This document shows, piece after piece, positions 1 to 8,143 of a stretch of DNA of 49,925 nucleotides; position 1 is the first letter of the stretch, and every line of letters begins with the position of its first letter. The DNA is taken from contig NZ_JAOULD010000008.1 of NCBI RefSeq assembly GCF_029882185.1, forward strand, positions 1 through 49,925. Direction: 5' to 3'. Under the pieces are notes generated by a model that saw only the letters and a program-made list of their open reading frames with translations, ran no database searches and was not told the origin of the DNA. Origin of the DNA: Candidatus Nitrosopumilus sp. GTDB lineage: Archaea; Thermoproteota; Nitrososphaeria; Nitrososphaerales; Nitrosopumilaceae. Both the position numbers and the translations under genes were made by a program.

Positions 1-908
1 AGTGATTTTGAAATCTTTTTCCCTCCTTTATCTAGAAACATTTCATATTTTACATGATGTGGATGTGGAAATCCTAAAATTTCATCTGCGACCCAGTCAT
101 TCACTTTAACTGAATCCATTATGTCTTTTCCATATGCTTCAAATCTAATGTCGAATGCAGTCCATCTTGCAGCAAACTCTACTTTCCAAGCTAATTTTCC
201 AAGGTCTTTTCCAATATCTGCCTCTCCTAGATGGCCACATCCCTTGACTTTTTTTGAACCAATTTCTGTATCATGACATGAGTACTTTACTTTCCTTTCA
301 TCTGAGATATACTCTGTAGCTTCTGCTGTGTAAAGACGATTACAATTTGCACAAACTGGAAAATATGGTAAATATTTCTGATATTTCTCCTGTCCTACTA
401 ATTCTGAAATTTTATCTCCAATTTTTGTGCTATTTTGTAATATTGTGTGGATTTGATCTTTTAGTAATCCTTGTTTGTATGTGTCCACTGCTCTTCTAAA
501 TTCATATTTTATTCCAACCTTGTCTAATCCTTCTAATAGAATACTACTCATGTGCATTCCGTAGGAATCATGACAACCGTAAGGATCTGGGATGAGTGAT
601 ACTGGTTTTGCAATATGTTCTTCTAACCCCAACTCTTGCATGCCTTCTGGAATTTTCCTTAATCCGTCCAGGTCATCTGAATAAGCAATTAATTCTGATT
701 TGTATCCTAGGTTCTCCAGTGCAAGTTTTACTCCATATGCTCTAACTGCGTCACCTAAGCTTCCAATATGTGGAATTCCAGATGCTCCCAAACCGCTTTC
801 CACTCTTAAAAGATCCATGTTTCTTCCAAGAGTCTTTTCACGTTCTAATAATTCTGAAGCTAATTTGTCAATCCAAGTTCCCTTCCCTATGATGTCTTGC
901 TCTGTCAT
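1..908 (-). CDS. lysS: Lysyl-tRNA synthetase, class I (partial, C-terminus outside window)
   Basis: Charges tRNA-Lys with lysine in the cytoplasm. The visible 302 residues start at an ATG at 908 (MTEQDIIGKGTWIDKLAS). They carry the class I HIGH-type signature as PHIGS near residues 46-50, a CxxC pair in the middle (VCANCN), and end exactly at the KMSKS-type loop, read as KISKS, so the anticodon-binding C-terminus lies beyond base 1. Class I LysRS is the usual archaeal form and unrelated in fold to bacterial class II LysRS. It lies 8 nt downstream of elp3 on the same strand, so the two are probably one transcript. The family is certain; only the 3' part is missing. Confidence 0.93.
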   Translation of the reverse strand, partial: MTEQDIIGKGTWIDKLASELLEREKTLGRNMDLLRVESGLGASGIPHIGSLGDAVRAYGVKLALENLGYKSELIAYSDDLDGLRKIPEGMQELGLEEHIAKPVSLIPDPYGCHDSYGMHMSSILLEGLDKVGIKYEFRRAVDTYKQGLLKDQIHTILQNSTKIGDKISELVGQEKYQKYLPYFPVCANCNRLYTAEATEYISDERKVKYSCHDTEIGSKKVKGCGHLGEADIGKDLGKLAWKVEFAARWTAFDIRFEAYGKDIMDSVKVNDWVADEILGFPHPHHVKYEMFLDKGGKKISKS

Positions 909-916
909 TTTTCTCA

Positions 917-2500
917 CTAGTTCAACGATTTGGACATGTATGGCCCATATAACGAATACCCTAATTTTTGATAATATTCTCTTGTACCTACAGCACTAAT
1001 TACTAGAATTTTCTTTGCATCGAATTCTTCTTTAGATATTTTCTCAGCTTCTTTCATCAAATTCTTCCCTAATCCTGAATGTTGAATCTCGTCTTCTCCT
1101 TTTTCTCCAAGCTTCAATGATTTTCCATAAACATGAATTTCTCTTACAATGCATGTATTTTGATCAATTTCATCTCTATGTGCATCAGCGCTGGGTTTTC
1201 GTAATCTCAAAAATCCATAAATCGATTCATTTTTGTCCTCATAAGACAAGAATACTTCTTTTCCTCCTGATGAATCATAATCAATTCGGTTTAGTTTTAC
1301 TTTGTTGTTTGATTTTTTATTTGATAATCCTGCCTCTCTACATCTGATACATTTACAGGATAATCCTAGTTTGGCAAGATTCTGATGCACAATTTGTCTT
1401 AAATTGCCTGATTTGGGACCTGCGATGATCTCTTTAGGTGATATTTCTCTTTGAACTCTCATAACTCTTACCCATTTTGGAATATCTTTTTTAGCTTCAG
1501 TTAGAACTTTGATCATGTCTTCATCAGAATATGGGGTGTATCTTCCTTGCTTGTATTCTTCATAGAGCGGTGTATTTTCGATTACAAGTGAAGGGTAAAT
1601 CTTCAACATGTCTGGACGTAATTGTGGATCTGAAAATAATTTTTTAAAATCTGCAATGTCTCCTTCTGGTGTCATCGTTGGTAATCCTGGCATCATATGT
1701 GCGACAATTTTATATCCTGCATCTTTTGAAATTTGAAATGATTCAACCACATCGTTATAATTATGACCTCTGTTAACTATTTCATAAACACGTTCTTGTA
1801 ATGATTGAACTCCGATCTCTATTCTTGTAATTCCATAACTTAACATTAGATCAACATGTTCTTTTTTACAATAATCTGGCTTTGTTTCAATTGTAAATCC
1901 TACGTTTCTTATCGATGCATGTTCATTGTTTGATTTTGCATCTTCCAAATCTTTTGAATCTGTTCCGTTAAGCGCATCATAACATGATTTGATGAATTCT
2001 CTTTGGTAATCTTTTGGCATGAAGAGAAATGTTCCTCCTACAATCACTATTTCCATTTTGGATGGATCATGTCCAAATGCAATCAGTTTTTCAATTTTTG
2101 ATGTGATTTGTAATTTAGGATCAAATTTGTTTTCTATTGCGTTTAGTGATGATGGTTCTTTTCCTGTGTAACTGTTTGGGGAATTAAATTCAATTCCTCC
2201 TGGACAATATGTACAACGTCCGTGTGGACACGCATATGGTTTTGGCATTAGTGCAACTACTGATACTCCTGATGCTGTTTTGGCAGGCTTTCTTAACAAT
2301 ACTTTTTTTAATTTATCAAAATCCCCTTCTTTTGCCATTGATAGAATTTCATAATTTCTAGGAATTCTTTCAAGTGAATATTTTGTGCAAATTTTTATAA
2401 TTTCTTCTTTTACTTGTTTTTTACTAGGTTCTTGAATTGTAAGCAAATTTTTCGTAATTTCGTCACATGCTTTGGATACAACAGGGTCTAGATTATTCAT
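917..2500 (-). CDS. elp3: Elp3-like tRNA uridine-34 carboxymethyl transferase (radical SAM + GNAT)
   Basis: Archaeal Elp3 installs the carboxymethyl group on U34 of tRNA anticodons, using S-adenosylmethionine chemistry and acetyl-CoA. The 527-residue protein has the Elp3 radical SAM cluster motif CPHGRCTYC (Cys about 91, 96, 99), followed by the radical SAM barrel with GGTF and a PGLPT loop. A second Cys group (CKCIRC, about residues 390-400) and a C-terminal GNAT acetyltransferase domain follow, with the acetyl-CoA loop HSGLGKNLM. Length matches the family. The ATG at 2500 is the only sensible start. It precedes lysS by 8 nt, so a tRNA-modification gene and a tRNA-charging gene are probably co-transcribed. 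Confidence 0.93.
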   Translation of the reverse strand: MNNLDPVVSKACDEITKNLLTIQEPSKKQVKEEIIKICTKYSLERIPRNYEILSMAKEGDFDKLKKVLLRKPAKTASGVSVVALMPKPYACPHGRCTYCPGGIEFNSPNSYTGKEPSSLNAIENKFDPKLQITSKIEKLIAFGHDPSKMEIVIVGGTFLFMPKDYQREFIKSCYDALNGTDSKDLEDAKSNNEHASIRNVGFTIETKPDYCKKEHVDLMLSYGITRIEIGVQSLQERVYEIVNRGHNYNDVVESFQISKDAGYKIVAHMMPGLPTMTPEGDIADFKKLFSDPQLRPDMLKIYPSLVIENTPLYEEYKQGRYTPYSDEDMIKVLTEAKKDIPKWVRVMRVQREISPKEIIAGPKSGNLRQIVHQNLAKLGLSCKCIRCREAGLSNKKSNNKVKLNRIDYDSSGGKEVFLSYEDKNESIYGFLRLRKPSADAHRDEIDQNTCIVREIHVYGKSLKLGEKGEDEIQHSGLGKNLMKEAEKISKEEFDAKKILVISAVGTREYYQKLGYSLYGPYMSKSLN

Positions 2501-2592
2501 GAATAGTTATACTGTTTTGGACATAAATTCGTTAAATAATTTGGTATAAATGATGATTATCTACGACTAGCTGTTTTTCCTTTTGAGTTTTA

Positions 2593-3204
2593 CTACTTTT
2601 TCTTTACAACCTTTTTCTTTGCTACTGTCTTTTTAGCTGGCTTTTTCTTTACAACCTCTTTCTTTGCTACTGTCTTTTTAGCTGGCTTTTTCTTTACAAC
2701 CTCTTTCTTTGCTACTGTCTTTTTAGCTGGCTTTTTCTTTACTGCTGTCTTTTTATCTGACTCCATATTTTCTTTAAGATTTCTTAATTCCTCAATTTCT
2801 TCTTGGATGACCTTAATTTCTTCACGAATGTATTTTTGAGGATCTAATTTTGAATATATGAAATCGACTATTTTCAAATAATCCACTCCTTTATCTGTAC
2901 GAACTAAAAATAATTCATTTGAGCTTATTGGAACACTGATGATTATTGCTTTTTCAAATTCAGTAATTGCTGATTTTTCCTTACCTATCTTATATGCTAA
3001 ATTGGTATAGATGTCTCTCTTTTGTATGGCATAATGAATTGACATTTTACTATTGTCTCCAGTTAACAATTGCTCTACATTTTCTTTATGTCCTCCATGA
3101 ACAATCTCTCCTTTGACATTTACCACTGCTGCAAATTTTATCTCTGGCTGCATATTGAGAACTTGTTTTGTTAGTTCTTCATAGTCTACAGTCAATTTTT
3201 TCAC
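2593..3204 (-). CDS. DUF6659-like protein with lysine-rich, histone-H1-like repeat tail
   Basis: No biochemical function is known to me. Residues 1-135 form a compact alpha/beta domain resembling the thaumarchaeal DUF6659 type (VDYEELTKQVL, KFAAVVNVKGEIVHGG). A short charged coiled coil follows (about 127-150). The C-terminal 50 residues are almost only Lys, Ala, Pro, Thr and Val in three repeats of KKKPAKKTVAKKEVV. Such tails are typical of histone H1 and bacterial H1/HU-like DNA-binding proteins, so binding of DNA or RNA is inferred. The tail is encoded by 45-bp tandem repeats and is likely to vary in length between strains. ATG start at 3204. Confidence 0.75.
   Translation of the reverse strand: MKKLTVDYEELTKQVLNMQPEIKFAAVVNVKGEIVHGGHKENVEQLLTGDNSKMSIHYAIQKRDIYTNLAYKIGKEKSAITEFEKAIIISVPISSNELFLVRTDKGVDYLKIVDFIYSKLDPQKYIREEIKVIQEEIEELRNLKENMESDKKTAVKKKPAKKTVAKKEVVKKKPAKKTVAKKEVVKKKPAKKTVAKKKVVKKK
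2596..2757 (-). repeat. 45-bp tandem repeat coding for the lysine-rich tail
   Basis: Three almost identical 45-bp units (2596-2640, 2641-2685, 2686-2730) and a partial, diverged fourth unit (2731-2757) lie inside the preceding gene. Each encodes one 15-residue Lys/Ala/Pro unit, so copy-number changes keep the frame. Confidence 0.9.
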
Positions 3205-3268
3205 CCATTATTTCCATATGCATGTATTTTTATAATAATTTTCGTATATAATTTAAGATGTCTTCTAC

Positions 3269-4513
3269 TCATTCTGGTTTTTGTTCTATTTCTTTTGATG
3301 AACTATCTCCCCTTTTCTGTTCTTTCCTGTATTCCATTTTTAACCAAATAGGTGTAATAATTGTGGTTACTGCTACCATGATTACAATTGTGGAATATAC
3401 TTCTGATGTGAGAATCCCTGCTGTGACTCCTACTCCTGCAACAATTAACCCTACTTCTCCTCTTGAAATCATTCCTATTCCAACTCTCATTCCCTGTGCT
3501 TTGTTTTTCAAGAAGAACATTGCAGGTAATCCGCATCCAAATAACTTTGTAACAATTGCAACAACAATTATCACTCCACTTAACATCAAAATATTCAAAT
3601 CCACTGCTCTTAGGTCTACTTGTGCTCCAATAATTGCAAAGAATAATGGCGCAAAAATCAATCCTATTTTTCCAACATAGTTCTCTACCTTTTCAAATAC
3701 TTTGGTAGTTGAAAGGGCCATACCTACAGCAAACGCTCCTACAATTGGTGACAGACCTATAGATCCTGCAAGTGCTGCTGCCCCAAAGAACGATGCAGTG
3801 GCAATACCTTCAACACTACCTTTTGCTTTCCATAATCTTGGAGTGATTATTTTTGGGATTACGACCACTGCTACCACTAACATTATTGCAAAGAATCCTA
3901 ATACTTGTAAAATTGTAATTACTATCTCTGAAATGTCGATGTTATCTACACCTCCATCGGATCCTGCAATTGATGATACGACTGATAATACTGCAATTGC
4001 TAAAATATCATCTACCACTGCTGCACCTATGATCAATCTAGCTTCTGGTGCTTTGATTTTTCCAAATTCACTTAGAACCTGAATTGATATTGCAATACTG
4101 GTAGCTGTAAGTGCTGTTGCAATAAGCATTGATTGTAATGCGTCAAATCCAAACATCTGAAATACTGCAAGCCCTGCAAAGAATGGAACTACTACCCCTA
4201 ATGTCCCGACTGTAAATGATGCTTTTCCTCCTTTGAGAAATTCTTTTGGTGTCATTTCTAATCCTGCCATAAACAAAATAACAATTGCTCCCATTTCTCC
4301 AAGGATTTTGATTTCGTCATTGATGTGAAGTAATTGCCTTCCATCTACTACGAAGAATGCTCCTAGTGCAAACGGTCCTACGATCATTCCTGCTAGCAAT
4401 TCTCCTAATACAATTGGCAATTTCAATCTCAGGAAAAGTTCTGCCATTAATTTGGCTGCAAAAAGGAGAATGCCTACCCCGATAATGGTTTCAATAAATT
4501 GTGCCTCTGCCAT
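3269..4513 (-). CDS. Cation/H+ antiporter, CPA2 (KefB/NapA-like) family
   Basis: Integral membrane monovalent cation/proton antiporter of 414 residues. Hydrophobicity gives about 12 membrane segments. The sequence carries family features such as LGELLAGMIVGPFALG near residues 36-50, GLEMTP near 83-88, and AAVVDDILAIAVLS around 160-175, whose DD pair matches the ion-binding site of electrogenic CPA2 transporters. No RCK/TrkA-N domain follows, so it is a transporter core only. It ends in a charged cytoplasmic tail (KEIEQKPE). The ion (Na+ or K+) cannot be told from sequence. ATG start at 4513; 64 nt separate its end from the DUF6659-like gene. Confidence 0.9.
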   Translation of the reverse strand: MAEAQFIETIIGVGILLFAAKLMAELFLRLKLPIVLGELLAGMIVGPFALGAFFVVDGRQLLHINDEIKILGEMGAIVILFMAGLEMTPKEFLKGGKASFTVGTLGVVVPFFAGLAVFQMFGFDALQSMLIATALTATSIAISIQVLSEFGKIKAPEARLIIGAAVVDDILAIAVLSVVSSIAGSDGGVDNIDISEIVITILQVLGFFAIMLVVAVVVIPKIITPRLWKAKGSVEGIATASFFGAAALAGSIGLSPIVGAFAVGMALSTTKVFEKVENYVGKIGLIFAPLFFAIIGAQVDLRAVDLNILMLSGVIIVVAIVTKLFGCGLPAMFFLKNKAQGMRVGIGMISRGEVGLIVAGVGVTAGILTSEVYSTIVIMVAVTTIITPIWLKMEYRKEQKRGDSSSKEIEQKPE

Positions 4514-4691
4514 CTTTTCCTAATTAATACTAGAAAATCTGTCATATAAGGTGATATTGTGTTGAAAATTATTTTATTGGGGCATTACTAATAATTTTGA
4601 TTGCAAAAACTGAAAATCCAGTTAATGTAATACGATCTCTGAATATGGAATTAGCCTTATATCTTATTTAGCAGTCTGTTCAATTAGATTT

Positions 4692-4829
4692 ATGATCAAT
4701 TTGAGTGAATTACGTGTTTGCAAATCTTGCGGAAATGTATTTGCTAAAAAAGCTGGTGTATCTATCATAACAAGCTGTCCTCACTGTGATGGGGGCAATT
4801 TTGATACTGTAGTGATCGATGAGGTCTAG
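4692..4829 (+). CDS. Zinc-ribbon mini-protein (45 aa)
   Basis: A 45-residue ORF from an ATG at 4692 to a TAG at 4829. It has two Cys pairs spaced like a treble-clef or rubredoxin knuckle (CKSCGN at 10-15, CPHCDG at 29-34), which should bind one zinc. The last ten residues are acidic and hydrophobic. A TATA-like stretch (CTTATAT) lies about 30 nt upstream, consistent with a leaderless mRNA. The function is unknown. The tidy four-Cys spacing in a gene-sized gap makes it likely to be real. Confidence 0.7.
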   Translation: MINLSELRVCKSCGNVFAKKAGVSIITSCPHCDGGNFDTVVIDEV

Positions 4830-4879
4830 AATCTCTATTGAATGACAAATATTTTTAATACTAGACGAGATGCTTTGAT

Positions 4880-5260
4880 ATGAAATTCAAATTTTCTGCA
4901 AATGACAGGGAATGGCATCAAACACTGCTTAATGCCTTTGAAAACATCCTGAAAATGAAAATCCAACCGGTACTCGTTTATGATCGAAAACATTTTTCAA
5001 ACTATGTCTATAAAAATAATATCAAACCCAATGAAGTTTGGGCTGAGTGTATCAAAGAGTGTGGCACAATATGGCTAAACCCTCATCTGGCATCAGAACC
5101 TAAAGTTGAAACTGTAAATACATTATACCATGAGTGTCTTCACATAAAATATCCTGAAAAATCTGAGCTAGAAATAAGACGACTAGCTGATAAAACAATC
5201 CCTATTGCAAAGTCTCTGACTACAAAGAAAACCAAATTTGATATTATTCATAGGCACTAA
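4880..5260 (+). CDS. Small protein with HExxH metallopeptidase-like motif
   Basis: 126 residues from an ATG at 4880. Residues 84-88 read HECLH inside a predicted helix (TLYHECLHIKYPEKSE), the zincin HExxH pattern, and acidic residues at 92-98 could provide a third ligand. The region before it has a beta-strand ending in TIWLNPHL, as in SprT/ImmA-type minimal metallopeptidases. I do not recognise the family with certainty. A predicted zinc protease-like fold is an inference from this motif alone. It sits 50 nt after a zinc mini-protein and ahead of two UspA genes. Confidence 0.72.
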   Translation: MKFKFSANDREWHQTLLNAFENILKMKIQPVLVYDRKHFSNYVYKNNIKPNEVWAECIKECGTIWLNPHLASEPKVETVNTLYHECLHIKYPEKSELEIRRLADKTIPIAKSLTTKKTKFDIIHRH

Positions 5261-5307
5261 TGACAAACTACTCTTAGGTTTATTTATCATGAAAAAAATT
5301 GGTTTCT

Positions 5308-5775
5308 ATGTATAAGACAATTCTTGTTCCTCATGCTGGTACTGGCGGTGGAGACATAGCTCTAGATCATGCTATGTTTATTGCAGAGTCTTCATCCTCT
5401 GATATTGTGTTGTTGCATGTGGTTGAAGAAATTCAACATCCTCCATCATTTGCACTATCCTCATCTGAACGAGAAAGATTATTCAAAGACATTAAAACTG
5501 CTAATGAAGAAATTAGAAAAGAAATGATTCCTGAAATGGAAAAACGAATACAGATTTGTAAAGAAAATGGGATTAACGCCCGTCTGAAGGTGGTTATTGG
5601 TTCCGCATCTGAAGAAATTCTTCAAGCAATAAAAAAAGAGAATGCTGATCTTGTTGTTATGGCAAAGAGAAGAAAACTGAAAGGTCTTAAAAGCTTGTTA
5701 ACTCTTGGTAGTGTTTCACGAAAAATTGTTGAGAGTACAGCATGTCCTATTTTGTTATTAGATATAGGAAAATAA
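5308..5775 (+). CDS. Universal stress protein, UspA family
   Basis: A cytoplasmic UspA-fold protein of 155 residues (MYKTILVPHAG). The ATG at 5308 is preferred over an in-frame TTG at 5299 because the UspA fold starts with the strand YKTILVP. The first loop is glycine rich (AGTGGGD). The C-terminal part has GSVSRKIVESTACPILLLD, but the usual first glycines of the ATP loop (G-2x-G-9x-G-S) are replaced by KRRKLKG, so nucleotide binding is uncertain. A second usp gene starts 1 nt after its stop, so the two form an operon. A TATA-like TTTATTTATC lies just upstream. Confidence 0.9.
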   Translation: MYKTILVPHAGTGGGDIALDHAMFIAESSSSDIVLLHVVEEIQHPPSFALSSSERERLFKDIKTANEEIRKEMIPEMEKRIQICKENGINARLKVVIGSASEEILQAIKKENADLVVMAKRRKLKGLKSLLTLGSVSRKIVESTACPILLLDIGK

Positions 5776-5776
5776 G

Positions 5777-6214
5777 ATGACTGAAACATTTGATCATATT
5801 TTAGTACCATATAATGGATGTGCCGGAAGTCAAAAAGCATTCAAAAAAGCTGTAATGTTATCTAAAGTCATACAATCAAAAATTACTGTTTTAACATGTA
5901 TGGAGGAACGTTCTACTTTTGGATTATTCAAAACTAAAACTGACAAGCAGGAATTGGAAAAAGAACAGAAAGCTGTGGTGAATGATCATCTTACTCTTGA
6001 AAAATATGCAAAAAAACATGATGTGTCTCCTGTGTTTAAAATTATTAAAAATGATATAGCTGCACATGCTATTCTCGAATATGCAGAAAAACATGGGATT
6101 GATTTGATAATTATGGGAATGAGAAACAAAATAAAATATGAAAAAATGCATTATCCTAGCACTATCGAAGACGTTTCCAAGAATTTCCGCGGCGCAGTTT
6201 TGATTTTGAATTAA
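5777..6214 (+). CDS. Universal stress protein, UspA family (divergent)
   Basis: 145 residues beginning TETFDHILVPYNGCAGSQ, the canonical first strand and loop of the UspA fold. The later strand LIIMGMRN is present, but the ATP-binding signature is lost, with NKIKYEKMHYPSTIEDVSK in its place. This suggests a non-ATP-binding Usp of regulatory or dimerising type. It begins 1 nt after the previous usp stop codon and is surely co-transcribed, so a Usp heterodimer is plausible. It converges with purM, leaving a short gap holding a T6 run. Confidence 0.88.
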   Translation: MTETFDHILVPYNGCAGSQKAFKKAVMLSKVIQSKITVLTCMEERSTFGLFKTKTDKQELEKEQKAVVNDHLTLEKYAKKHDVSPVFKIIKNDIAAHAILEYAEKHGIDLIIMGMRNKIKYEKMHYPSTIEDVSKNFRGAVLILN

Positions 6215-6251
6215 CCCTGTTTATTTTTTAATGAATGATAGTTTGATTAAC

Positions 6252-7274
6252 TTAGGCAATTTTTGCTGAATTTACAAAAACCCCTTTTTTGGAAATAATT
6301 TGTCCTATCTCTTGACTTGTTATCTTGTATTTTTTGAATATTGATTTGATTCTACTTGTTTGATCTTTTGGTGCTACTACACAAAATCCCACTCCCATGT
6401 TAAACGTCTTGTACATCTCTTCTGGTTTTACTCCTTGTTCTTCAACGAGTCCCATGATTGGTGGAATTTTTGGCAAAGAGTCTATTTCATAGCCTATGTT
6501 TTTGAGGCGTAATAGTTTGGTAAATGCCCCTCCTGTAATATGTGCAAATCCATTGATTTTACATTTTTGATTAATTTCAAGAACTGGTTTGGTATAGATT
6601 TCTGTAGGTTTGAGTAACGCGTCTCCTATGATTCCTACTCCTTTAACTTTGTCATTGACAGAATATTTTGAAAGTAGTGCTTTTCTTGCAAGTGAGTATC
6701 CGTTTGAATGAATCCCTGAACTATTTACCCCAATAATTACATCTCCTGCTTTGATTTTATTTCCAAGAACCATCTCTTTTTTTTCCAACAGTCCTACCAC
6801 CATTCCTGCCAAATCAAATGCAAACCCTTTGCCTTCTATTACATCTGGCATGATTGCTGTTTCTCCTCCGACGATTGGCATTGCTGATTTTTTTGCACCT
6901 GTTACTAATCCTTCCACAATTTTTTTGAATATCGTTACATCGTTTTTGTTTGCAGCAATATAATCCACAAATGAAATTGGAGTTGCCCCAATACAGATTA
7001 TGTCATTTACATTCATTGCAACACAATCAATGCCTATTGTGTTGTATTTTTTCATCATATTTGCAATTACTACTTTGGTTCCAACGCCGTCAGTATGTGT
7101 TGCTAATAGTTTTCCTCCTGGGATTTCTACGATTCCTGCATAATGACCAAAACCCTGTGTCATCTTTGCTTTTTTCTGGAGTTTGTGAGTTGATGCAATT
7201 AATTTGCCAATTGCCTTTTGGCTTTGTTTGATTTTAGAAATATCTACTCCTGCTTTTTTGTAGGTTAAAGCCAT
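6252..7274 (-). CDS. purM: Phosphoribosylformylglycinamidine cyclo-ligase (AIR synthetase)
   Basis: PurM performs the fifth step of purine synthesis, closing FGAM to AIR with ATP. The protein has the family start LTYKKAGVDI, the HTDGVGTK loop near residue 60, the GGETAIMPDV segment and the C-terminal HITGGAFTKLLRL. I place the start at the ATG at 7274 (340 aa, as in other PurM proteins). The longer reading from 7340 adds 22 residues not seen in the family and would overlap the upstream gene. It lies 49 nt downstream of a PAC2-family gene on the same strand. Confidence 0.93.
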   Translation of the reverse strand: MALTYKKAGVDISKIKQSQKAIGKLIASTHKLQKKAKMTQGFGHYAGIVEIPGGKLLATHTDGVGTKVVIANMMKKYNTIGIDCVAMNVNDIICIGATPISFVDYIAANKNDVTIFKKIVEGLVTGAKKSAMPIVGGETAIMPDVIEGKGFAFDLAGMVVGLLEKKEMVLGNKIKAGDVIIGVNSSGIHSNGYSLARKALLSKYSVNDKVKGVGIIGDALLKPTEIYTKPVLEINQKCKINGFAHITGGAFTKLLRLKNIGYEIDSLPKIPPIMGLVEEQGVKPEEMYKTFNMGVGFCVVAPKDQTSRIKSIFKKYKITSQEIGQIISKKGVFVNSAKIA

Positions 7275-7323
7275 AGTTTGTTGCGTATCTGATGTGAATA
7301 AAAGAATTTGCCCTGTATTTTGA

Positions 7324-8049
7324 TCACATGTACATTCCAACTGTCTCTTCTCTATGCTCCATGTATTTCTGAGACAATTCGCTGAATTCTGTGTTGATCC
7401 TATCTTTTTCTTTTTGTAATTCCGATGTGTCTATTTTCATATGATAAAATCGGTTTAGTGCTTCAATTAGTGTTGCAGCTGCTGCTGGATCTGAGATTGC
7501 ACTGTTTGCTTTTGCCAGTAATGTTAGTCCTTGAATTTCTCTTACTAGGCACTCATTTAGTATGCCTCCCGGAATTCCTGTGATGAATCCCTGTGGGATC
7601 ATGCTGATGTTTTTTTCTGCCATTGTTCTTACCAGATCTTCTTCTGCAGCACAGTATGCTTTGTCATCATGTTCTGTGCTTGCAACTCCGTCTAAAATCA
7701 CGATTTCTTTGGAGCCTTTCTGAGCCGCCCAATCTAAAATTGAAGATACTAATGTGTATAGTCCTTCCATTCTTAATGTTATTTCACAGATTATCGCACA
7801 AACTGTTCCTTCTTTGTTTGCATAAAATCGAAATGGGTGTCGTAGTCTGCCTCTCATAAACACAGTTGATGGTGGAAGATATTTTGATCTCATCACTGCA
7901 ATCTCGGTCATTTCTAATTCTGTGATGATGTGGTTGATTGCAACTGGTCCTACTAATCCTGCTCCTACAAATCCTGCAAAAATTATCGGACTGTTCAATT
8001 CTATCTTTTTGATTTCATACACTTCAGCTTCTGGGAATTCTTTTTGCAC
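7324..8049 (-). CDS. PAC2 family protein (proteasome-assembly-chaperone-like, archaeal)
   Basis: 241 residues with the PAC2 fold: IFAGFVGAGLVGPVAINHII near the N-terminus, a central IVILDGVAST strand-loop, GFITGIPGGILNEC around 155-168, and a C-terminal charged helix (ELQKEKDRINTEFSELSQK). Archaeal PAC2 proteins resemble eukaryotic proteasome assembly chaperone 2, and a role in proteasome handling is inferred from the family rather than shown. GTG start at 8049. It is probably co-transcribed with purM downstream, a common archaeal association with no obvious functional reason. Confidence 0.88.
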   Translation of the reverse strand: MQKEFPEAEVYEIKKIELNSPIIFAGFVGAGLVGPVAINHIITELEMTEIAVMRSKYLPPSTVFMRGRLRHPFRFYANKEGTVCAIICEITLRMEGLYTLVSSILDWAAQKGSKEIVILDGVASTEHDDKAYCAAEEDLVRTMAEKNISMIPQGFITGIPGGILNECLVREIQGLTLLAKANSAISDPAAAATLIEALNRFYHMKIDTSELQKEKDRINTEFSELSQKYMEHREETVGMYM

Positions 8050-8143
8050 TGCTTACGTCGATTTATTCTGTCTAATTACTTTGCTGAGGAGATATTTGAT
8101 GAGTTAATTGTGAAAAAAGAATGATGTTCGTTATTTGATCTCT

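Noticed and set aside
2596-2757. Tandem repeats resembling a repeat array
   Set aside because: Units are contiguous with no spacers and encode a Lys-rich protein tail, so this is not CRISPR.
3258-4082. Plus-strand ORFs of 126-140 aa rich in Thr/Ile/Pro
   Set aside because: Antisense shadows of the CPA2 antiporter gene, whose membrane segments and motifs are clear.
7275-7340. Extended N-terminus of PurM from 7340
   Set aside because: The added 22 residues are not typical of PurM and would overlap the PAC2 gene; the ATG at 7274 fits the family.
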